From: Prionace glauca
Lineage: Eukaryota; Chordata; Chondrichthyes; Carcharhiniformes; Carcharhinidae
Assembly (NCBI GenBank): GCA_037974335.1
Contig: CM075760.1
Location: 4,566,859 to 4,630,858 of the forward strand
Direction of reading: 5' to 3'
DNA: 64,000 nt
Each line of letters begins with the position of its first letter. Positions within the stretch are counted from its first letter, which is position 1. Position numbers and translations under genes: made by a program. Below the pieces are notes generated by a model, which ran no database searches, was not told the origin of the DNA, and saw only the letters and a program-made list of their open reading frames with translations. Positions 41,411 to 52,908 of this stretch are shown here, one piece after another.

Positions 41411-42212
41411 TGAGTAAGAGAACACAGAATCTGTGAGCTGATTGGAGAACAATGGCAGCCAATTGGCTGGGCAACTGCAGCCAGGAGCGATCCAATTGGC
41501 CAGAAAGGCTGGATGTTAGTCAAGCTCCGCCCAGACCTTGACTAAGAACAGTTTTAGGTGGAGCTGGTCCTCTTCATACACTCATCACCTCTGTGTGAAC
41601 ATGTCCACAGTTGCTTACTCCTTAATCGCTGCAGTTGCCTTAACTGGTGAGTTCAAGCGTTATTTAACTTCACGCGCCACATCTGCCTCACACATTATAT
41701 TTCGTCAGTTAGTACAGGGAACGTAAAAATATCAACACTGATCCAAAGAAAAACACTCAGACGGATCCTGAACTTAAAACTGTCAACTCTTTTGGAAATT
41801 GGACAGTCTCCCCTCATTTATACGTAACCTCACTGGAAAGTGTTGAAAGTTGATTGTTTTTTTTTATTCATACACCAAGCACATTTCTCTTGCATCACAG
41901 GCTGGAAGGAATATCTTTCCGTTAAGACCACAAAATTAGTTCCTGGGTAATGTTGGGTGTAACTGATTGATAATGGGGAGAAACATGGTGAAGTGATGTT
42001 GTGTATTTTAATACCGTCCTGGGCTCTTGCAGGACATTGTCGAGGAGGCTTGTTTTCACAGACACCTGCTGAAACCTCAGTGAATGAAGGAGATGATATT
42101 CAATTGTTCTGTAATTACACATCTACAAGCAGCGATGTTCTGTACCTAGACTGGCACCGCCAGTATCCCAGCGGATCTTTCAAGCACTTGTCGCGCAGAA
42201 CCAGATATAAAG

Positions 42213-42593
42213 GGTTGAGAACGTAGCCAAGCCCATCACAAACCAGCCTCCCACTCATCGACACTGTCTGCACTTCCCGTTGCCTCAGAAAAGCAGCCTT
42301 GCATAATCAAGGACTGCTTGAACCCTGGGCATACTCTCTTCCACCTTCCACCGGTAAAAGATGCAAAAGTTTGAGGACACATGTCAACCGACTCAAGAAC
42401 AGCTTCTTCACCGCTGCTGTTAGACGTTTGAATGGACCTACCTCGCGCTAACTTGATCGTTCTCTAGCTATGACAGTAACACTTCATTCTGCACTCTCTC
42501 CTTCTCAATGTACAGTATGCTTTGTCTGTATGGTGTGCAAGAAACAATACTTTTCACTGTGTACTAATACCTGTGACAATAATAAATCAAAGA
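42213..42593 (+). mobile_element. L2-clade LINE (HER1-like) 3' end inside the V segment
   Basis: Starts TTGAGAACGTAGCC, carries the ORF2 end and 3' UTR, and finishes CAATAATAAATCAA. AGATATAAAGGG before it and AGATAGGG after it look like a target duplication altered since insertion. Confidence 0.85.
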
Positions 42594-42720
42594 TAGGGCG
42601 AGAACACAGAGAAATTTTCGGAGAACTGTGTTTCAGTGAAGCTCAATGAATCTCATCGAACCTTGAAAGTCTCGAAGGCACAGCTGATGGACTCTGGGGT
42701 CATTACTGCACACTGAGACC

Positions 42721-42758
42721 CACAGAGACAAAAAAAAGGCTGAACCTGTACAAAAACT
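42721..42758 (+). other. Recombination signal sequence of the V segment
   Basis: Heptamer CACAGAG (42721-42727; consensus CACAGTG), 22-base spacer, nonamer ACAAAAACT (42750-42758; consensus ACAAAAACC). The 23-bp class is what V segments of TRA, TRD, TRB and TRG carry. One heptamer base and one nonamer base differ from consensus. Confidence 0.75.
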
Positions 42759-42845
42759 GTCGTAAGGTCCATCAGCATATCAATGGATGCATCAATGTTA
42801 TGCTTTAGGGTATCTAAATACCCACCCCTGCACAGAATCTATCAT

Positions 42846-44072
42846 GCCTAACAAATTTGATTGAATTTTTTGAGCATGTAACCAAGTGTGTGGATGAGGG
42901 TAGCACGGTTGATGTAGCTTACATGGATTTCAGCAAAGCCTTTGACAATGTCCCACATGGGAGACTTATTAAGAAGGTAAATGCACGTACGGTACAGTGT
43001 GATTTGATAAGGTGGATTCATAATTGGCTTAGTGGTAGGAAACAGAGGGTGATGGCAAATGGCTGCTTTAGTGACTGGAAGCCAGCGACAAGTGGCGTAC
43101 CACAGGGATCCGTGCTGGGCCCCCTTTTGGTTGTGTTGTATAACAATGAAAGAGATGACTACTTGGGGAGGGGGAGAGGGTAGGATCAGTAAGTTTGCTG
43201 ATGACACAAAGGTTGACCGGTGGTTAACAGTGAGGTTGAGTGTCTTGGGTTACAGGAAGATATAAACGAGATGGTCAAATGGGCGGAGAAGTGGCAGATG
43301 GAATTTAATCCTGAAAAGTGCGAGGTGATGCACTTTGGAAGGAGTAATTTGACAAGGAAGTATACTGTGAAAGGTCTGACACTGGATAGAGATGAGAACA
43401 AAAGGACCTTGGTGGGTTTGTCCATTTGATCTCTGAAGGTGGAAAGGCAAGTTAATAGGGTGGTGAAAAAGGCTCATGGCACACTCACCTTTATCAGTCA
43501 GGGTATGGATTACAAAAGCAGAGAGGTCAAGATGGAGTTGTAGAGAACATTAGTGAGACCAGAGCAGGAGTAATGTGTGCAGTTCTGGTCACCACATTGT
43601 CAGAAGGATGTGAACACACTGGAGGGGGTGCAGAGGAGATTCAGCAGGATGCTGCCTGGGATGGAACATTGAAGTTATGAAGAGAGGTTGGGTAAGCTTG
43701 GGTTGTCTTCTCTGGAGCAGAGACCTGATCGAGGTGCACGAGATTATGAGGTGCATGAATGGGGGTGAATAGGGAGAAGCTGCTGCCCTTAGGTGAAGGG
43801 TCAGTTATGAGGGAACGTAAGTTAAAAGTGAGAAGTTTGGGGGTGGATTTGAGGCAAAACCTTTTTACTCCAGAGGAAGGTGATGGCCTGGAATGCGCTG
43901 CATTAAAAAGTACCTGGATGAGTACCTGGCACGCCATAACATTCAGGGCTGTGGGCCAGATGCTGGCAAGTGGAATTAGCTGGGCAGTTCAGGGCCTTTC
44001 ATGTGTCAGTGCAGACTCGATAGGCCGAAGGGCCTCTTCTGTGCTGTAGTGTTCTGTGATTCTGTGATGATA
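42846..44072 (+). mobile_element. CR1-like LINE 3' half, 1.2 kb
   Basis: [52 protein letters not shown] and the F-A-D-D region are encoded with a few frame changes, then the C-terminus decays. It ends GTGCTGTAGTGTTCTGTGAT, a different 3' end from the main family. It lies just beyond the V segment's signal. Confidence 0.8.
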
Positions 44073-44545
44073 CCTTCATGCTTATTTCTAATAAATGTAT
44101 TGCTGTACCACGAAAATAATTAATGTTACTTATTAATGTCAAAGTATGGAAGTGCAGTTATCAGTGTAGAAGTTTATTATCAGCAAAGTAAAACAACTGA
44201 ATAGCGTTTGCATAGAGGAATGCAGTGGATGAGGACGGGGGTTGGGAGGGGGGCGGGGGACATGTGGGCAGCCTGGAGACTGTGCTGAAAGATCACCACA
44301 AACTGGGTCAGTGGAAGGGACAGGAAATGAAGGTGAGTGTGTATGTGAGCTGTGACTTAACATTCCTCATGGTGCTGCTCAGAAAGGGAAAGAACCTGTA
44401 GACAGAAGCAATGCATTCACAATCTTCAAGTTATTTAACGATTATTTTATCTCCTATTAATCAAACGCTGGAGACAATTCCGGAAATAATCTGATTTTCT
44501 TATTTTATTACCCTTTGGTATTGAACTGAAGTGTTCTGATTATGT
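44073..44545. other. Stretch without recognised genes
   Basis: AT-rich at both ends, G-rich in the middle (44235-44265). No repeat is recognised. A CTCF-like site follows directly. Confidence 0.35.
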
Positions 44546-44559
44546 CCACCAGAGGGCGC
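44546..44559 (+). promoter_or_regulatory. CTCF-like site
   Basis: CCACCAGAGGGCGC fits the vertebrate CTCF core consensus (CCASYAGRKGGCRS) at all fourteen places. It stands in a stretch without recognised repeats, about 1.8 kb from the V segment. Occupancy is not knowable from sequence. Confidence 0.55.
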
Positions 44560-44576
44560 ACTGGTCACATATGCTC

Positions 44577-45230
44577 CCATAAGAGATAGGAGCAGAATTA
44601 GGCCACTCGGCCCATCGAGTCTGCTCCACAATTCAATCATGGCTGATACTTTTCTCATCCCTATTCTCCTGCCTTTTCCCCATAACCCCAATCTCCTTAT
44701 TAATCAAGAACCTATCTATCTCTGCCTTAAAGACACTCAATGACCTGATCGCCATGACCTTCTGCGGCCAAGAGTTCCGCAGATTCATCACTCTCTGGCT
44801 GGAGAAATTCCTCCTCATCTCTTTTAAAGGATCGTCCCTCTAGCCTGAGATTGTGCACTCCGGTTCTAGTTTTTCCTACTAGTGGAAACATCCTCTCCAT
44901 GTCCACTCTATCCAGGCCTTGCAGTATCCTGTAAATTCAATAAGATCCCCTCTCATCCTTCTAAACTCTAACAAGTATAGACCCAGTGTCTTCAACCGTT
45001 TCTCATATGACAAGCTTTTCATGCCAGCGGCCATTCTTGTGAACCTTCTCTGGACCCTTTTCAAGGCCAGCACATCCTTTGTTCGACGCAGGGCCCAAAA
45101 CTGCTTGCAATGCTCCAAATGGGGTCTGATCAGAGCCTTTTACAGCCTCAGAAATACATCCCTGCTCTTGTATTCTAGCCCTCTCAACATGAATGCTAAC
45201 AGTGCATTCGCCTTCCCTGAAGAATTATTC
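44577..45230 (-). mobile_element. CR1-like LINE 3' fragment
   Basis: 3' UTR with AAGAGATAGGAGCAGAATTA at the left, then MRRNFSSQRVMNLRNSWPQK and EHCKQFWALRRTKDVLALKR of the C-terminal region. One frame change and older than the main family copies. Confidence 0.8.
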
Positions 45231-45337
45231 CCGCTCTTCCTGATCTGGAAAACCATCAACTTTTGAAATTGCTTTATATTGTGACCACTGCCATCACTTC
45301 CTTGCGTTCCCCACACCAACGCCCCCTCCCCTCCACT

Positions 45338-45935
45338 ATTGCGAGGTGATGCAATTTGGAAGGTCTACTGCAGAAGGAAAGTATACAGTAAATGGTAGAG
45401 CTCTTAAAAATATTAGCATACTGAGGGATCTAGGCATGCAGATCCACAGTTCCCTGAAGGAGGCGACTCAGGTGGATAAGGTGGTCAAGAAGGCGTATGG
45501 CATACTGGCCTTCATTGGTTGGGGCATTGAGTACAGGAATTGGAAAATCGTTTTGCAGCTGTGTAATACTTTAGATAGGCCACATTTGGAGTATTGTGTA
45601 CAATTCTGGTTGCCACAGAAGGATGTTGCTGCATTGGAAAAGAGATTTACCAGAATATTTCTTGGGTTGGCAGATATGGACAATGAAGAAAGGTTGAACA
45701 AACTTGGATCTTTTTTGCTGGAGCGTCAGAGGATGAGGGGAGGCCTGATCGATGTTTACATGATTATGACAGATTACTCAAGGGCATAGGTTGAAAGTGA
45801 GTGGGGGATAATTTAAAAGAGATATAAGGGGCAAGTTTGTTTACACAGAGGGTGGTGAATGCCTGGGACATGCTGATGGGGGATGGAGAAGCAGATTCTA
45901 TAGCAAAGTTCAGGACAGGAGGAGCCGGGGAGCGT
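45338..45935 (+). mobile_element. CR1-like LINE fragment, ORF2 C-terminal part
   Basis: The + strand is open for 147 codons from 45346 (MMQFGRSTAEGKYTVNGRAL to LERQRMRGGLIDVYMIMTD), then decays. Both ends are lost. Confidence 0.8.
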
Positions 45936-48358
45936 TCATTTACAACACAATCAGCTTCCACTATTCTCCTGAAAACTTATAAATAATCATCCGCTGATCC
46001 TACAAAATTCCGAGGAATACAATCCTTGTTTATGTTATTTCACCACCATGTGATTTAACCCTTGCTATCCTAGAACAACATAGAACATTACAGCGCAGAA
46101 CAGGCCCTTCGGCCCACGATGTTGCGCCGACCAGTTACAAAACAATGACCCACTAGCCTAAACCAATCCCTTTTCATCCATAAACCTATCCACAGATCTC
46201 TTAAACGCCCCCAAACTAGGTGCATTTACAACTACAGCTGGCAGGGCATTCCAGTCCCTCACCACCCTCTGGGTAAAGAACCTACCCTTGACATCTGTCC
46301 TATAACTACCCCCCCTTAATTTAAAATCGTGCCCCCTCATGATAGCTTTCTCCATCCTAGGAAAAAGGCTATCACTATCTACCCTGTCTAAACCTCTAAT
46401 CATCTTATATGTTTCAATGAGATCCCCTCTTAGCCGCCTTCTTTCCAGCGAAAACAACCCCAAATCTCTCAGTCTCTCCTCATAGGATCTCCCCTCCATA
46501 CCAGGCAACATCCTGGTAAACCTCCTCCGCACCCTCTCCAAAGCCTCTACATCCTTCCTGTAATGCGGGACCAGAACTGCACACAAAACTCCAAGTGTGG
46601 CCGCACCAGAGTTGTGTACAGTTGCATCATGACGCTGCGACTCCTAAATTCAATCCCCCTACCAATAAACGCCAAGACTCCGTATGCCTTCTTAACAACC
46701 TTATCTACTTGATTCCCAACTTTCAGGGATCTATGTACACATACACCTAGATCCCTCTGCTCCTCCACACTATTCAAAGTCCTCCCGTAAGCCCTTTACT
46801 CAACACATCTGTTATTCCTACCGAAATGAATTACCTCACACTTCTCCACATTAAACTCCATCCGCCACCTCTCAGCCCAGCTCTGCAACCTTTCTAAGTC
46901 ATCCTGCAAACTATGACACCCTTCCTCACAATCTACCACACCTCCGACTTTGGTGTCATCAGCAAACTTACTAATCCACCCAACTATACCCTCATCCAGA
47001 TCATTAATAAAAATTACAAACAGCAGTGGCCCCAAAACAGATCCCTGAGGCACACCACTTGTAACCGAACTCCATGACGAATATTTCCCATCAACCACCA
47101 CTCTCTGTCTCCTATCTGCTAGCCAATTCCTGATCCAATTACCTAGATCACCCCCAATCCCATACATCTGCATTTTCTGCAGAAGCCTACCATGGTGAAC
47201 CTTATCAAACGCCTTGCTAAAATCCATATACACCACATCAACTGCCTTACCCCTATCCACCTCTTTGGTCACTTTCTCAAAGAACTCGATAAGGTTAGTA
47301 AGGCATGACCTACCCGCTACAAAACCATGCTGACTGTCCCTAATCAACTCATTACTTTCCAAATAACTATAAATCCTGTCTCTAATAATCCTTTCCAAAA
47401 CCTTACCCACCACAGAAGTAAGACTCACCGGTCTATAATTCCCAGGGAAGTCCCTTCTCCCCTTCTTAAACAATGGGACAACATTTGCTGTCCTCCAATC
47501 TTCTGGTACTATACCAGAGACTAACGATGACCTGAAGATCAGAGCCAGAGGCTCCGCAATCACCCCTTTGCCTCCCAAAGAATCCTAGGGTAAATCCCAT
47601 CTGGACCAGGGGACTTATCTATTTTCAATCCCTCTAAAATATCCAGCACATCCCCCGTATCAACTGCAATACTATCTATTTTACACCCCTGCACCCCAGT
47701 GTCCTCCTCAGCTACATTCCTGTCCCCTTGCGTGAACACCGAAGAGAAATATTGGTTCAACGCCTCTCCAATCTCCTCCGGTTCCACACACAACTTCCCT
47801 CTACTGTCTGTAACTGGCCCTAATCTTGTCCTAACCAACCTTCTGTTCTTGACATACCTGTAAAACGCCTTAGGGTTCTCCTTAATCCTATCAGCCAAAA
47901 TCATCTCATGTCCTCTTTTAGCGCTTCTTAACTCCCTCTTCAACTCCCTCCTAGCCAATCTAAAACTTTCTAATGCACTACCTGAGCCCTCAAGCCTCAT
48001 CCGAACATAAGCCTCCTTTTTCTTCCTAACCAACGAATCAACTTTTTTGGTGCACCACGGTTCCCTGGGCCTACCAAATCCTCCTTGCCTGACAGGGATA
48101 TACTTATCACAGACCCGCAATAGCTTCTCCTTGAAAAATCTCCACATCTCGGATGTTCTCAGTCCCTGTAATCTCCCATTCCAACCAATGCTTCCTAATT
48201 CTCTCCTAATAGCCTCATAATTAACCTTCCCCCAGCTGAAACTACTGACCCGAGGTTCATGCCTATCCCTTTCCATCACTAAGGTGAACGTAATCGAATT
48301 GTGATCACTATCCCCAAAATGTACACCAACTTCTAAGTCTAGCACCTGGTCTGGCTCA

Positions 48359-49661
48359 TTAAGAACATAAGAACATAAGAAATAGGAGCAGGAGTAGGCC
48401 ATCTGGCCCTTCGAGCCTGCCCCGCCATTCAATAAGATCATGGCTGATCTGTCGTGACTCAGCTCCACCTTCCCGCCCTCTCCCCATAACCCTTAATCCC
48501 CTCTCTTATCAAAAACCCATCAACCCGTTTCTTAAAAATATTTAGCGAGGCAGCCTCCACCACTTCAACGGGCAGAGAATTCCAGAGATTCACCACCCTT
48601 TGAGTGAAGAAGTTCCTCCTCAACTCTGTTCTAAACCGCCCCCCCTTTATCTTGAGGCTGTGCCCCCTAGTCCTACTGTCTTTTTTGAGCGGGAAGAGTC
48701 TCTCCACCTCTATCCTATCCATCCCATTCATCATCTTATACGTCTCAATGAGATCTCCCCTCATTCTTCTAAACTCTAACGAGTACAAGCCTAGTTTATT
48801 CAGCCTCTCCTCATAGCTCAATCCCCTCAACTCCGGTATCAGCCGAGTAAACCTCCTCTGCACTCCCTTCAGGGCCAAAATATCCTTGCGCAGGTGCGGC
48901 GCCCAAAACTGCACACAGTACTCCAGCTGCGGCCTCACCAATGCCCTATACAGCTGCAGCAAGACCTCCCTACTTTTATATTCAATCCCCCTCGCTTTGA
49001 AGGCCAGCATCCCATTCGCCTTCCTGACCACCTGCTGCACCTGCAAGCTGGGTTTTTGCGACTCATGCACAAGGACCCCGAGGTCCCTCTGCACCGTCGC
49101 CTGCTGCAGTTTTTCGCCCCGTAAGTAATAGTCCTTCCTACCATTCCTCCTACCAAAGTGGACCACCTCACACTTGCCAACATTAAATTCCATTTGCCAT
49201 TTCCTGGCCCATTCGCCCAGCCTATCTAGATCCTTCTGCAGACTCTCCACACCCTCCGCACAATTTGCCTTTCCCCCAATCTTGGTGTCATCAGCAAATT
49301 TCGACACCCTGCACTCGGTTCCCTCCTCCAGATCATCTATATAAATGGTAAATAGCTGAGGCCCCAGCACCGACCCCTGGGGCACCCCACTAGTCACCAA
49401 CCGCCAATCCGAATAGCACCCATTGACCCCCACTCTCTGCCTCCTATTTGACAACCAATCCTCTATCCACGCTAACACCCTATCCCCAACTCCATGTCCC
49501 CTGACCTTCTGCAATAACCTCTTGTGAGGTACCTTGTCAAACGCCTTCTGAAAATCCAGAAAGACCACATCCACCGGCTCTCCTCCATCCACTGCCCTAG
49601 ACACATCCTCATAGAACTCCAGTAAGTTTGTCAGACACGACTTCCCTTTAATGAAACCAAA
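48359..49661 (-). mobile_element. CR1-like LINE copy Y, young, nested in copy X
   Basis: Starts with the AAGAACATAAGAACATAAGA 3' terminus and is 5'-truncated in the RT (GKSCLTNLLEFYE region) near 49661. The flanks join into continuous copy X text (...GTCTGGCTCATT / AAATCCAATATAGCC). Its reading frame has no lesion. Confidence 0.9.
48459..49604 (-). CDS. Copy Y ORF2, C-terminal 381 codons, uninterrupted
   Basis: Reverse transcriptase palm and thumb and the C-terminal domain of a CR1-like ORF2: [50 protein letters not shown] with the catalytic Asp pair, LGVLVHESQKPSLQVQQVVR, FTQRVVNLWNSLPVEVVEAA, end GYGERAGRWS. The endonuclease and the first RT motifs are missing because the insertion was 5'-truncated at birth, so the open frame is a sign of youth and not of function. 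It matches the 3' ends at 24216, 27113 and 60697 almost residue by residue. Confidence 0.85.
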   Translation of the reverse strand: MSRAVDGGEPVDVVFLDFQKAFDKVPHKRLLQKVRGHGVGDRVLAWIEDWLSNRRQRVGVNGCYSDWRLVTSGVPQGSVLGPQLFTIYIDDLEEGTECRVSKFADDTKIGGKANCAEGVESLQKDLDRLGEWARKWQMEFNVGKCEVVHFGRRNGRKDYYLRGEKLQQATVQRDLGVLVHESQKPSLQVQQVVRKANGMLAFKARGIEYKSREVLLQLYRALVRPQLEYCVQFWAPHLRKDILALKGVQRRFTRLIPELRGLSYEERLNKLGLYSLEFRRMRGDLIETYKMMNGMDRIEVERLFPLKKDSRTRGHSLKIKGGRFRTELRRNFFTQRVVNLWNSLPVEVVEAASLNIFKKRVDGFLIREGIKGYGERAGRWS

Positions 49662-50460
49662 TCCAATATAGCCTCACCTCTCGTCGGCCTATCTACATAC
49701 TGAGTCAAAAAACCTTCCTGCACACTTTGAACAAAAACTGACCCCTCTAACGAGCCAGAGCTATAGCAATTCCAATTAACATGAGTAAAGTTAAAGTCCC
49801 CCATAACAATTACCCTATTACTTTCACTCCTAACAAGGATCGTCTCCGCAATCCTTTCCTCAACCTCTCTAGAACTATTTGGAGGTCTATAAAAGACTCC
49901 CAACAGGGTGACCTCTCCTCTCCTATTTCTAATCTCCGCCCATACTACCTCAACAGACAAGTCCTCATCAAAGTTCCTCTCTGACACTGAGATACAGTCC
50001 TTGACCAATAATGCTACCCCACCCCCCCTTCTACCTCCTTGTCTACTCCGATTAAAGCATTTGTACCCCGGGACCTGCAACATCCATTCCTGACCCTGCT
50101 CTATCCAAGTCTCTGAAATGGCCACAACATCGAAGTCCCAGGTACTGGTCCACGCTGCAAGTTCATCCACCTTATTGCGAATACTCCTCGCATTAAAGTA
50201 TACACATTTCAAACCAAATTCCAAACCCTGTTCCGCCCCTCCCCCGCAATGCCGTGCATTGCAGTCCCCATCTATGCCCCCCTCACTTTCACCCCCTCTA
50301 CTCAGGATCCCACCCCCCCTCTGAATCAGTTTAAACCACTCCGCAGAACCTTAACAAATTTACCTCCCAGGATATTTGTTCCCCTTTGGTTCAGGTGAAT
50401 CCCATCCCTCTTATAAAGGTCCCACCTTCCCCAGAACGAGCCCCAATTGTTCAAGTACTG

Positions 50461-50799
50461 GAACCCCTCCAGTACTTGGTGTCATTCTGGTAAATCTGCA
50501 CTGCACACAAACTGGTGCTACATCAGAGGACCTCCAGTCCATTTGGGTAAGTACTTATCAGTTACAATTGCTATCAGATTATGAATACTTTGACAATGCT
50601 GAAATCCTGAAGAAATTTAGACTAGTAACTTTGGTAGTTTGGTAGAAATACTTTTGAGGAATAATTTTTCAGTATTGAACTCAGAAATGAAAGGCACATT
50701 GATGGAGACAAAATTGTAATTCTTGTAAAGGATTGTTACAAATCACAATGTTGTTATCACTGGTATTTGAGCCCAATATTTTAGTTCAGGAGTTTCCTT
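50461..50799. other. Unassigned stretch
   Basis: AT-rich and without recognised repeats or genes apart from the last tens of bases of copy X at its left edge. Confidence 0.3.
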
Positions 50800-51000
50800 C
50801 AGAGTCATAGTTACAGAGTCACCGAGATTTTCAGGTTTGGTCCATCTTGTTGGTGTGGGCCATTGATCAACCATCAATTATCATCCAATCTTCCAGCACT
50901 TACCCCTTAGCCTTGAATGCTATGGCGTTTCAAGTGCTCAACTTCATGCTGCCATACACAAGGGGAATGTTTTCTCTAGGCTCTCTCTGCAAAACTTCAC
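50800..51000 (-). mobile_element. CR1-like LINE 3' UTR fragment
   Basis: TTCCAGCACTTACCCCTTAG, CTTGAATGCTATGGCGTTTC matches the 3' UTR of the older subfamily also present at 51430 (GCCAGCATTTGGCCGATAAC). Confidence 0.5.
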
Positions 51001-51139
51001 TGAAAGTTGTTTTAGATTAATGTGCTGGGTCACCATTCCATTCAGAATAAGTGCCAAATGGAATCAGAAGCACAGTGCAGATGCTTCAATATAAACACCA
51101 ATCTTACAGTAGAATCATGTTGATGCTCTCAATTATTCG

Positions 51140-51355
51140 CCCCAACGTCATGTTCTTCCCGTGTTTGCATGGGTTTCTTCCCACTATCCATGTTATGTGG
51201 GTTAGGTTGATTGGCCGTGTTAAATTGACCCTCGTGTCAGGAAATTAATAGGGATGTGTATGGGGTTACGGGAATAAGGCCTAGATAGGATTGTGGTCAG
51301 TGCAGACACGATGGGCCCAATGGCCTCTTCTGCACTGTAGGGATTCTATGAAATA
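51140..51355 (+). mobile_element. HE1-type SINE, A tail, 5' part lost
   Basis: Begins in the body at CCCGTGTTTGCATGGGTTTC and ends GCACTGTAGGGATTCTATGA. Confidence 0.8.
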
Positions 51356-51857
51356 AACTAGCATTCAGCAAAGTGAAGATTGGACATAATCCCGCAAATG
51401 TGCAATGCCGAATATCTCATCAAGGCAGAATTACAGAATATTACAGCGCAGAAGAGGCCCTTCAGCCCATCAATGATGCATGAAATACTCTGCCCAACTA
51501 ATCCCACTTGCCAGCATTTGGCCGATAACTTTGAATGTTGTGGCACGCCAAGTTCTCATCTAGGTACTTTTTAAATGATGTGAGGCATTCTGCCTCCACC
51601 ACCCTCCCAGGCAATGTACTCCAGACTGCCACCACCTCTGAGTGAACACGTTTTTCCTCAAATCCTCCCTAAATTTCCTACCCCTCACTTTTAACTTGAG
51701 TCCCCTCATAACTGACACTTCAACTAAGCAGAGCAGCTGCAATCTATTTACCCTGTCCATGCCCCTTATAATCTTGAACACCTCGATCAGGTCACCCCAG
51801 TCTTCTCTACTGCAACAGAAACAACCCAAGCCTATTCAACCTTTCTTCATAACTTAG

Positions 51858-52228
51858 AAGCAGCACGGTAGCACAGTGGTTAGCACTGCTGCTTCACAGC
51901 TCCGTAGCACAGTGGTTAGCACTGCTGCTTCACAGCTCCAGGGTCCTGGGTTCGATTCCCGGCTCGAGTCACTGCCTGTGTGGAATTTGCACATTCTCCT
52001 CGTGTCTGCGTGGGTTTTCTCGGGTGCTCCGGTTTCCTCCCACAGTCCAAAGATGTGCGGGTTAGGTTCATTGGCTATGCCAAAATTGCCCCTTAGTGTC
52101 CTGGGATGTGTAGGTTAGAGGGATTAGCAGGGATATGGGATATGGGGATAGGGTCTGGGTGGGATTGTGTTCGGTGCAGACTCGATGGGCCGAAGGGCCT
52201 GTTTCTGCACTGTAGGGTTCTAGATGTT
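51858..52228 (+). mobile_element. HE1-type SINE, A tail, with a duplicated head
   Basis: The head's 35-36 base segment (GTAGCACAGTGGTTAGCACT and onward to CACAGCTCC) occurs twice in tandem, 51868-51903 and 51904-51939. The rest is complete to GCACTGTAGGGTTCTAGATG. Confidence 0.9.
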
Positions 52229-52570
52229 CCATTTCAGATAGTATCCTGGTAAATCTGCAATCCGAACTGCACACAGTACTCCTGCTGTGCCCTCACCAAA
52301 GTTCTATACCACTCCATCTTGACCTCTTTGCTTTTGTAGTCTATACCCTAATTGATAAAGGTGAGTAAGCCATTTTTCACCACCTTATGAACTTGCCTTT
52401 CCACCTTCAGAGATCAATGGACAAACCTGCCAAGGTCCCTTTGTTCTTCAGAACTTCCCAGTGTCAGACCTTTCACAGTATACTTCCTTGTCAAATTACT
52501 CCTTCCAAAGTGCATCACCTCATACTTTCCATCTGCTACATAACCATCCATTTGACCATCTCAATCTATA

Positions 52571-52908
52571 GATCATAGAACCCTACAGTGCAGAAAGAGG
52601 CCCTTCGGCCCATCAAGTCTGCACCGAACACAATCCCACCCAGGCCCTACCCCCATTTCATACCCACTAATCCCCTCTTACCTACGCATCCCTTTACACT
52701 AAGGGACAAATTCTTAGCATGGCCAATCAACTTAACCCGCACATCTTTGGACTGTGGGAGGAAATCGGAGCACCCGGAGAAAACCCACGCAGACACGAAG
52801 AGAATGTACAAACTCCACACAGACAGTGACCCAAGCCAGGAATCGAACCCAGGACCCTGGAGCTGTGAAGCAGCAGTGCTAACCACTGTGCTACCGTGCT
52901 GCCCTATA
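52571..52908 (-). mobile_element. HE1-type SINE, A tail
   Basis: Complete and inverted: GATCATAGAACCCTACAGTG at the left, CTAACCACTGTGCTACCGTG at the right. Confidence 0.9.

Larger units (their letters stand above)
41601..42758 (+). pseudogene. T-cell receptor V segment, alpha/delta type, split by an L2 insertion
   Basis: Leader exon 41601-41646 (MSTVAYSLIAAVALT, then a split Gly), GTGAGT donor, 386-base intron, acceptor CTCTTGCAG, V exon from 42033. The V exon gives SQTPAETSVNEGDDIQLFCN (first Cys), YLDWHRQYPSGS (conserved Trp) and SRRTRYKG, is cut by an L2 3' end at 42213-42593, and resumes with ENTEKFSE, VKLNESHRTLKVSKAQLMDS and, in a frame shifted by one missing base, YYCTLRP. A recombination signal follows. 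The TPAETSVNEG and WHRQYPSGS strings and the CTLRPTET end are those of fish and shark TRAV/TRDV segments as I know them. The V intron and signal in cis mean it is a true unrearranged germline segment. It cannot make a receptor chain. No D, J or C segment is recognised in the window. Confidence 0.85.
46075..50460 (-). mobile_element. CR1-like LINE copy X, 3 kb of its own, 5'-truncated, with a LINE inside it
   Basis: Own sequence 46075-48358 and 49662-50460. It holds the whole endonuclease (50224 to 49640: MEFGLKCVYFNARSIRNKVD, ETWIEQGQEW, GVALLVKDCI, VFYRPPNSSREVE, VIVMGDFN), resuming after the insertion with FGDSDHNSITFTLV, a linker, the RT ([64 protein letters not shown]) and the C-terminus (FFTQRVVRDWNALPAVV), then the 3' UTR to about 46075. 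The frame is broken near 47570, 46800 and 46570 and by the insertion at 48359. No ORF1 remains. Confidence 0.9.
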
